Below, one piece after another: positions 59,229 to 64,000 of a stretch of DNA of 64,000 bases. Both the position numbers and the translations under genes were made by a program. Source of the stretch: Ostrinia nubilalis. Lineage: Eukaryota; Arthropoda; Insecta; Lepidoptera; Crambidae. The notes under the pieces are model-generated. The model was not told where the DNA came from and did not search any database. It was given only the letters and a program-made list of their open reading frames with translations. Numbering within the stretch: position 1 is the first letter of the stretch; every line of letters begins with the position of its first letter. The stretch lies in NCBI RefSeq assembly GCF_963855985.1, contig NC_087105.1:1490501-1554500 (forward strand), given 5' to 3'.

Positions 59229-59650
59229 ATAGAATAGAATAGAATAGAATAGAAAAGGTTTATTGACACAGTAAAAAAGACACAATACAAAAAAAAACAA
59301 CAAAAACACAAAATATGTAGGCTATCAAAAAACAAGTGGTGAGAAAAAACTGTGCCAATAGGCACCCGCTCAGCATTTATCGTGACATGCTCAAAAGGGC
59401 AAGTCACGAAGCTGGTCTTCCGCGGACGCCCTTGCTTATTGCGCAACCCTTGGAGAAGACACCGTCTAAAATAATGTAACCGTAAATTATAATTAGTGAA
59501 AGTTCGATGTCTCTCCAAGGGGCACGCAACGCAGGGTTGTGTGTATAATTCGGTTACAGTACGCATCAAGAATAAAAAAAAAAAATACAAATAACTTATC
59601 AAAACAACACAAGAGAAGAATAAAAATAAAAAAAAATAACAAGAAACAAC
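59229..59650 (-). mobile_element. retroelement 3' UTR ending in (TTCTA)n
   Basis: On the minus strand an AT-rich UTR with a conserved-looking middle (GAGCGGGTGCCTATTGGCAC) ends in GTCAATAAACCTTTTCTATT and four to five TTCTA units. An AATAAA signal followed by a terminal pentanucleotide repeat is typical of CR1-group LINE 3' ends. It lies in the same orientation as, and 0.7 kb downstream of, the LINE ORF2 stop. It may be the true 3' end of that element or a separate truncated copy. Confidence 0.55.
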
Positions 59651-60327
59651 AACAACAAAACCTCGAAAATCGAATTATCGATTAATCGCACAGATGATAT
59701 CGTAAGTATCGTAATAAATTAAAATTAATCGGCTTGACAACTCCAGTGTGTACTAATTATTTATTTAAGGTAATTGGCTGATTATTCCAAAGAAAGACAT
59801 TCCAAGTAAATAATGCAAAATACTGTTCATCGATAAAGATCGCAATACAGCAACTTTTTAATGCCACGGTTAAATACACGACAGCGGTGGCAAAATGAAA
59901 GTTCCCAAAGCGGTGTAAAAAAAAAAAAAAAACGTTAAAATAAAGAGAAAAAACTGTCACGGAGAGAAAAAAGGTTACCCAGCAAATTAAATATTCAGAA
60001 CAGCCATTAATATTTTACAAATTTTCGCGAGAGACGCCATTTATGCCATGTGTTTGCCACGTAATAAAGCGAGAAAAGCTCTTTATTATTGAAATTGCGG
60101 CAGGCGACAGCAGGAAGAGAGAGAAAAATGTCTCGCGTGGATCCACCCCGCTCGCTCGTACCTAGCCCGGCAAACACGCCGCACCGCACTTCCCGGTAAG
60201 CATTAGGTACCTATCTGATGGTTATTTGGTTCTACGTTCCATTCCAATTGCATAATGGAAGGATTGTTTTAGGGTGCGCCAAAAAGCCGGGGAAACCGCC
60301 AGTCGAAGCTCAACCGGACGCTAGAAA
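59651..60327 (-). other. non-coding stretch, possibly LINE 3' UTR
   Basis: Lies between the ORF2 stop and the (TTCTA)n tail. A 16-A run sits at about 59918-59933. No ORF or recognisable motif is present. Whether it is 3' UTR or unrelated DNA between two elements cannot be told from one copy. Confidence 0.35.
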
Positions 60328-63168
60328 TTATTTATGCTGGGACACGCCTGCCAACGCACGCGCACGTCGTGTACATCCCCCTGTAAGTGCATCTGCGCCA
60401 CTCGTCTTTTGCAGTGAGATAAAGTGCTTCCTTACATGAGTTTTAAAGGTGTTTCTGACAAGCAGGGCACGCAATGGCGGGGGCAGGTCGTTCCAGCACC
60501 GCGACGCAGCGAATCTGAAGGAGCCTCGAAATGCCACAGTGCGATGTCTTGGAGTAGCAAAGATGTGGGTGCACTGCCTCCTTGGATATCCGCTGTGGAC
60601 CCAATCCAGCTTTAGGAATAGGTATTTAGGTTTCTTTGTATTAATGACTCCAAACATCAAGGTGGCTAAATGAAGTCTTCTACGTGCCTCCATCTTCATC
60701 ATATTTGCGGCATTAAGATAAGGGGTGATATGAGAGCGAGGCGGAACCGAAAAACAGAACCGCACACATGCATTCTGTACTCTCTGGATAAGTCTGGATG
60801 TTCTTGACAGAAGGCACGGACCGTAAACAGAGTCGCAGTAATTAAATCTGCTGAGGACCAAGGACTCACAGAGTAGAATTCTGAGTTTCTCGCTCAGGTA
60901 GGGTCGCAACTTGTACAGGAGTTTGAGCCGATAGAGACTATTTCTTACACACTCCGCTACATAATTTTCAAATTTCAGATTACAATCCATAACAAGTCCC
61001 AGATTTCTGGCTGCGTCAACCCTTGCGATAGGTTCTCCGTCTATATTAATGTTTAGAGTTACATCTTTGAGTTTAGCAATGTTTTTGGGTGTCCCTATAA
61101 CCAAGAACTGGGACTTTTTTGGGTTAATCTTTAAACAATTTGAGCTGCTCCAGTCAGAGATGCTGTTCAGGTCTTTGTTCACTTTAGCCACAGCAACGGC
61201 AAAATCAGCCGGTGCAAAAGAGAGGTACACCTGCAAGTCATCGGCATACAGATGGTGATGACAATTTGCGATAGTGTTAGTGATGTCGGCACTGTATAGG
61301 ATGTACAGGATTGGTCCCAGAATGGACCCTTGAGGAACCCCGCGAGTAACCATTTGAGGTTGAGATCTCATCGAAGTGCCGTCCACCCTTCTCAACTCCA
61401 CACACTGCAGTCGCTGGGTCAAATAACTGTGGAACCACTTAACTGAACCATTGTCGAGGCCATAATAGGTTAGTTTGGATAGCAGCAGAGAAATATTAAT
61501 CGAGTCGAAAGCCCGAGAGAAGTCCAGTAGTGCGAGAATTGTTAGCATCCCCCGATCCTGAGCAACCAGCAAGTTATCGACCACATCCGCCAGTGCAGTT
61601 GTCGTGCCGTACCCTTTCCGAAAGCCAGACTGATAACGAGGGAGGATGTCATGTGCTTCAAGATAGTCAGTAAGTTGGTTACACACAACTCTTTCTAATA
61701 TTTTTGAAAGGCACGGCAAGATGCTTATAGGTCGGAGTTCCTGAACTGTGATAGGCTGACTTGTCTTGGGTAGCGGTCTCACAACCGCAACCTTCCAATT
61801 CTTTGGAAATACGCCTTCCAATATCGATCGATTGACCATTGCAGTAATAGCCCCCAGCGAGTAGGGCAAGGTGAGCAAAATCATGTCCAGAGTAAGACCA
61901 TCACTACCCTGTGCGTTTGATCTCAGACCCCTGATGGTCTTAAGGACTGAGTCCTCGTTAACTGTGTGTAGTGTGAAGGTGGCAGCGTTACTATGCCTAT
62001 GATGCTCATAAAAGGTCAATTGTGATATTGTAACTCTGTTTTCACCTGGCACATTCAGGAAGTGTGTGTTGATCAGATCTGGGTCATTGAATGATGAAGG
62101 CAGGTCATCAAAGTTCTTTTTGTTTGGCAGTATAGTGCTTTTTAGGTTCCTCCAGAGCTGTTTTGAGTTGCTTAAATTATTGTTAATTTGCTTAGTAAAA
62201 AAACAGGTCTTCTCACATTCAATTGCATTCAAGACTAGGTACTTCATAGTTTTGTAACTGTTTTTGAGGTCTGAGGTTTTCTGCTGCTGGAACTTTTTGT
62301 GATAGTCATCTCTAACACGAATCATTTCCTTGATGGTATCAGTGATCCAAGGATGCGGGGGATGTTTGAATCTACGTGTTTTTATTGGAGCATGTAAGTC
62401 CATCAATCCCATGACACATTGTGTGAAGGCCTCCACGAGCTGGTCTACGTGGTCGAGACAGTTAAGTCTGAGACCACTCCAATCGACGGTGCTTAAGTCC
62501 CGTTCCAGTTGTTCCAGGACTATGTCCTTGAGAGGCCGGTATGTCACCCATCGGGGACTGATTTTCTCGGCTTTAATCCTGAACTCTGCCGACAGCATGG
62601 CGTGCCCTCCCAAATCCGGAGAATGCCTAACTGATACCCGGAGTGCTCGCAAATCTGTGCAAATCACATCAATTAGAGTCTCGCTATGGTCCGTGAAGTG
62701 AGTTGGCTCAGTCACTAATTGCTTGAGGTTTTGACTGTGTAAGCATTGCACAAGCTCCCTGCATCTCCCACTGCTCCCATCAAGCAGATCTATATTAAAG
62801 TCTCCAGTCAAAATTAGTCCATCCGCCCAAGTGAATGAGGCAATAGACTCAGATACCGCATTAAGAAACAACTCAGGATCCTGCCAAGGTGGCCTGTAAG
62901 CTGTGCCGACTACTATGACCTGATTGAGAATGCGTGTAGAAATCCACATCTGCTCTACCGATTCCGTAGTGCTGGGATGAGAACAAGATCTCACATTTAT
63001 ACCTCTCCGTATGTAGAAACCTACCCCACCCCCTCGGCCTCTCCTAATGTGGCATGGCCTCGGGGTATGTCTCAGTCGGTAATCAGTTAGCTTAGGAGCC
63101 CTGTCTCCCTCCCCAGCCCTCAGCCAGGTCTCGTTTACAGCCATTATATCCGGAGCCAAGTCATTCAT
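60328..63168 (-). CDS. LINE ORF2: endonuclease-reverse transcriptase (CR1 group)
   Basis: Encodes the enzyme that nicks target DNA and copies the LINE RNA at the nick. From the ATG at 63168 it has 946 residues with no stop or frameshift. The APE-type endonuclease includes ETWL (13-16), YRPP (91-94) and GDFN (122-125). The reverse transcriptase spans about 455-700 with ALLDFSRAFD (Asp549), GVPQGSILGP and YADD (641-644). The C-terminus has the usual RRLHLATLMFG and RCWNDLPPPLR segments. The first endonuclease motif, FFNAGSLCTKQEE, lies in frame but upstream of this ATG (about 63219-63181). The frame is open to 63264 with no earlier ATG, so the true start is unresolved. The usual Ser-Asp-His is Gly-Gly-His at 187-189, either a family feature or a damaged active site. 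Clade is given as CR1 group with moderate confidence. Confidence 0.9.
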   Translation of the reverse strand: MNDLAPDIMAVNETWLRAGEGDRAPKLTDYRLRHTPRPCHIRRGRGGGVGFYIRRGINVRSCSHPSTTESVEQMWISTRILNQVIVVGTAYRPPWQDPELFLNAVSESIASFTWADGLILTGDFNIDLLDGSSGRCRELVQCLHSQNLKQLVTEPTHFTDHSETLIDVICTDLRALRVSVRHSPDLGGHAMLSAEFRIKAEKISPRWVTYRPLKDIVLEQLERDLSTVDWSGLRLNCLDHVDQLVEAFTQCVMGLMDLHAPIKTRRFKHPPHPWITDTIKEMIRVRDDYHKKFQQQKTSDLKNSYKTMKYLVLNAIECEKTCFFTKQINNNLSNSKQLWRNLKSTILPNKKNFDDLPSSFNDPDLINTHFLNVPGENRVTISQLTFYEHHRHSNAATFTLHTVNEDSVLKTIRGLRSNAQGSDGLTLDMILLTLPYSLGAITAMVNRSILEGVFPKNWKVAVVRPLPKTSQPITVQELRPISILPCLSKILERVVCNQLTDYLEAHDILPRYQSGFRKGYGTTTALADVVDNLLVAQDRGMLTILALLDFSRAFDSINISLLLSKLTYYGLDNGSVKWFHSYLTQRLQCVELRRVDGTSMRSQPQMVTRGVPQGSILGPILYILYSADITNTIANCHHHLYADDLQVYLSFAPADFAVAVAKVNKDLNSISDWSSSNCLKINPKKSQFLVIGTPKNIAKLKDVTLNINIDGEPIARVDAARNLGLVMDCNLKFENYVAECVRNSLYRLKLLYKLRPYLSEKLRILLCESLVLSRFNYCDSVYGPCLLSRTSRLIQRVQNACVRFCFSVPPRSHITPYLNAANMMKMEARRRLHLATLMFGVINTKKPKYLFLKLDWVHSGYPRRQCTHIFATPRHRTVAFRGSFRFAASRCWNDLPPPLRALLVRNTFKTHVRKHFISLQKTSGADALTGGCTRRARALAGVSQHK

Positions 63169-63629
63169 TGCTACTATAAATTCCTCCTGTTTAGTACAGA
63201 GAGACCCCGCATTGAAAAAACCGACTAATAAATTCTTTAACCCCAGGCCTGTGATGTTTGTACATTATATAAACAACATTGAACTGCCTTAATGAGATGG
63301 TCTTTATGTGTAAATACACTACTCAAATAAATAAAAAAAAATAATTTGAAAAAGTTAATATTTAGAATAGAGATGTAGTCTTTAAAATTATGTTTCTTTT
63401 TTCTCAGCAATATCCTACACTGGAACAACCTGTGATAGTGTGAAATTGTATCACCGCTGGAAATTATCAGTACCGAACCAACAACAACGAGACAAAAAAG
63501 CAATAAATGAAGCATATAAAACAAATTTTGGGTAAGCCAGTTGTTAGCAAAAGATGATTTGATACTATTGGTTTTACAAAGAATGTGTGACTTAGTAAAT
63601 ATTTTTATTATTTTACAGTCAACCGCCAG
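63169..63629 (-). other. AT-rich gap between LINE ORF1 and ORF2
   Basis: It contains the in-frame N-terminal endonuclease motif of ORF2 (63264-63169). The rest is a 360-bp AT-rich spacer with no recognisable coding content; a minus-strand frame at 63237-63524 is hydrophobic and unlike any LINE protein. Its composition contrasts sharply with the GC-rich ORF1 beyond it. Confidence 0.5.
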
Positions 63630-64000
63630 TCATTGCGCCGGGGAGCCGAACACCCTCACAACGTCCTCCATAGAGCGCAGCTGGAACACCTGCGCGCCGT
63701 CGCCTCTACGAGCGAAAACGCGGCCCCTCCTGGTCCAAGTGTATTTCCACTGGAGACGACGGCACTCCTCCCGAACCCGGTGAAAGAGCTGGCGATTCAG
63801 CCGGGTCAGGCGCTCATTGATGAAAACTCTCGCTCCACCCTCGCCGGTGACACCGCGGCGCACACGCGCGGCCTGCAGCAGCTCGTCGCGCAGGCGGCGC
63901 CGCGCCAGCCGCACCACCAGGCGGCGCGCGCGCCCGCCCGCCTCGGCCGGCGGCGCGCCCACGCGCTCCGCGAACACCACGTCCCGCTCGTCCAGCGCCA
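63630..64000 (-). CDS. LINE ORF1 protein, FP25K-like C-terminal domain (partial, runs off window)
   Basis: The minus-strand frame is open from the window edge to a TGA at 63630-63632. It encodes LDERDVVFAERVG, an Arg-rich RRLVVRLARRRLRDELLQAA stretch, then VFINERLTRLNRQLF, WKYTWTRRGRVFARR and MEDVVRVFG. This order (V.F..R..R......, INE.LT..NR.LF, YVWTR.G.I..R, ....DL) is that of the baculovirus FP25K-like C-terminal domain found in ORF1 proteins of many lepidopteran LINEs, thought to bind RNA and act as chaperone. The coiled-coil and N-terminal parts lie outside the window. Base composition is extremely GC-rich with Arg-heavy codons, unlike ORF2. It probably belongs to the same element as ORF2 but could be a separate copy. 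Confidence 0.75.
   Translation of the reverse strand, partial: ALDERDVVFAERVGAPPAEAGGRARRLVVRLARRRLRDELLQAARVRRGVTGEGGARVFINERLTRLNRQLFHRVREECRRLQWKYTWTRRGRVFARRGDGAQVFQLRSMEDVVRVFGSPAQ

Noticed and set aside
61049..62701. Plus-strand frames within the LINE ORF2 region
   Set aside because: They are antisense shadows of the minus-strand reverse transcriptase frame.
1..64000. CRISPR array, bacterial operons, replication origin
   Set aside because: No direct-repeat/spacer pattern, no ribosome binding sites and no prokaryotic gene order; the sequence is eukaryotic.

Overview
The window looks like insect nuclear DNA, most probably from a moth or butterfly. It is AT-rich, has no bacterial gene layout, and carries many decayed mobile elements whose ends match repeat types I know from lepidopteran genomes: LINE 3' tails ending in (TTTGAT)n, (GATTTT)n or (TTCTA)n, a '...TTACCATCAGGTGAG...' type LINE 3' end, and palindromic MITEs. 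The organism is inferred from this repeat repertoire; no host gene was available to test it.

I could not find a convincing host protein-coding exon. Every well-supported coding sequence belongs to a retrotransposon. The rest reads as intron or intergenic DNA, alternating between AT-rich stretches and CpG-rich, TE-poor stretches (about 8.4-10.3, 18.9-20.5, 26.2-27.5 and 35.2-36.1 kb) that could hold regulatory DNA. One clue to a surrounding host gene is a textbook-like recursive splice site on the minus strand at about 23.48 kb: acceptor directly abutting GTAAGT, then a second CAG/GTAAGT 52 nt later. It suggests that part of the window lies in a very long intron of a minus-strand gene.

Layout. 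1-11 kb: non-coding, with two short PIF/Harbinger-like MITEs (3.3 and 5.4 kb), a LINE tail (2.05 kb) and a hairpin (0.85 kb). 11.3-13.3 kb: a 5'-truncated LINE split by a 1,104-bp foldback element with TA target duplication. 15.2-16.7 kb: a 1,525-bp hAT-like element with an 8-bp duplication. 21.7-24.9 kb: two more MITE copies, the putative ratchet splice site, and a 264-bp palindromic MITE nested in a dispersed repeat. 29.28-34.60 kb: a complete Ty3/gypsy LTR retrotransposon with identical-looking 223-bp LTRs, a TACA duplication, a tRNA-Pro-type primer site and one open gag-pol frame. 37-41 kb and 50.8-51.5 kb: LINE 3' ends in both orientations. 51.9-52.4 kb: a hAT MITE inside another palindromic MITE. 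53.6-55.1 kb: a long inverted repeat enclosing a C-rich minisatellite. 57.0 and 59.2 kb: further LINE tails on the minus strand. 60.3-64.0 kb: a minus-strand CR1-group LINE with an intact endonuclease-reverse transcriptase ORF2 and, upstream and running off the window, an FP25K-like ORF1.

The Ty3/gypsy element and the ORF2-bearing LINE are the only two that look recently active. Everything was read by eye; repeat family names are given only to the level that motifs, terminal repeats and target duplications allow.
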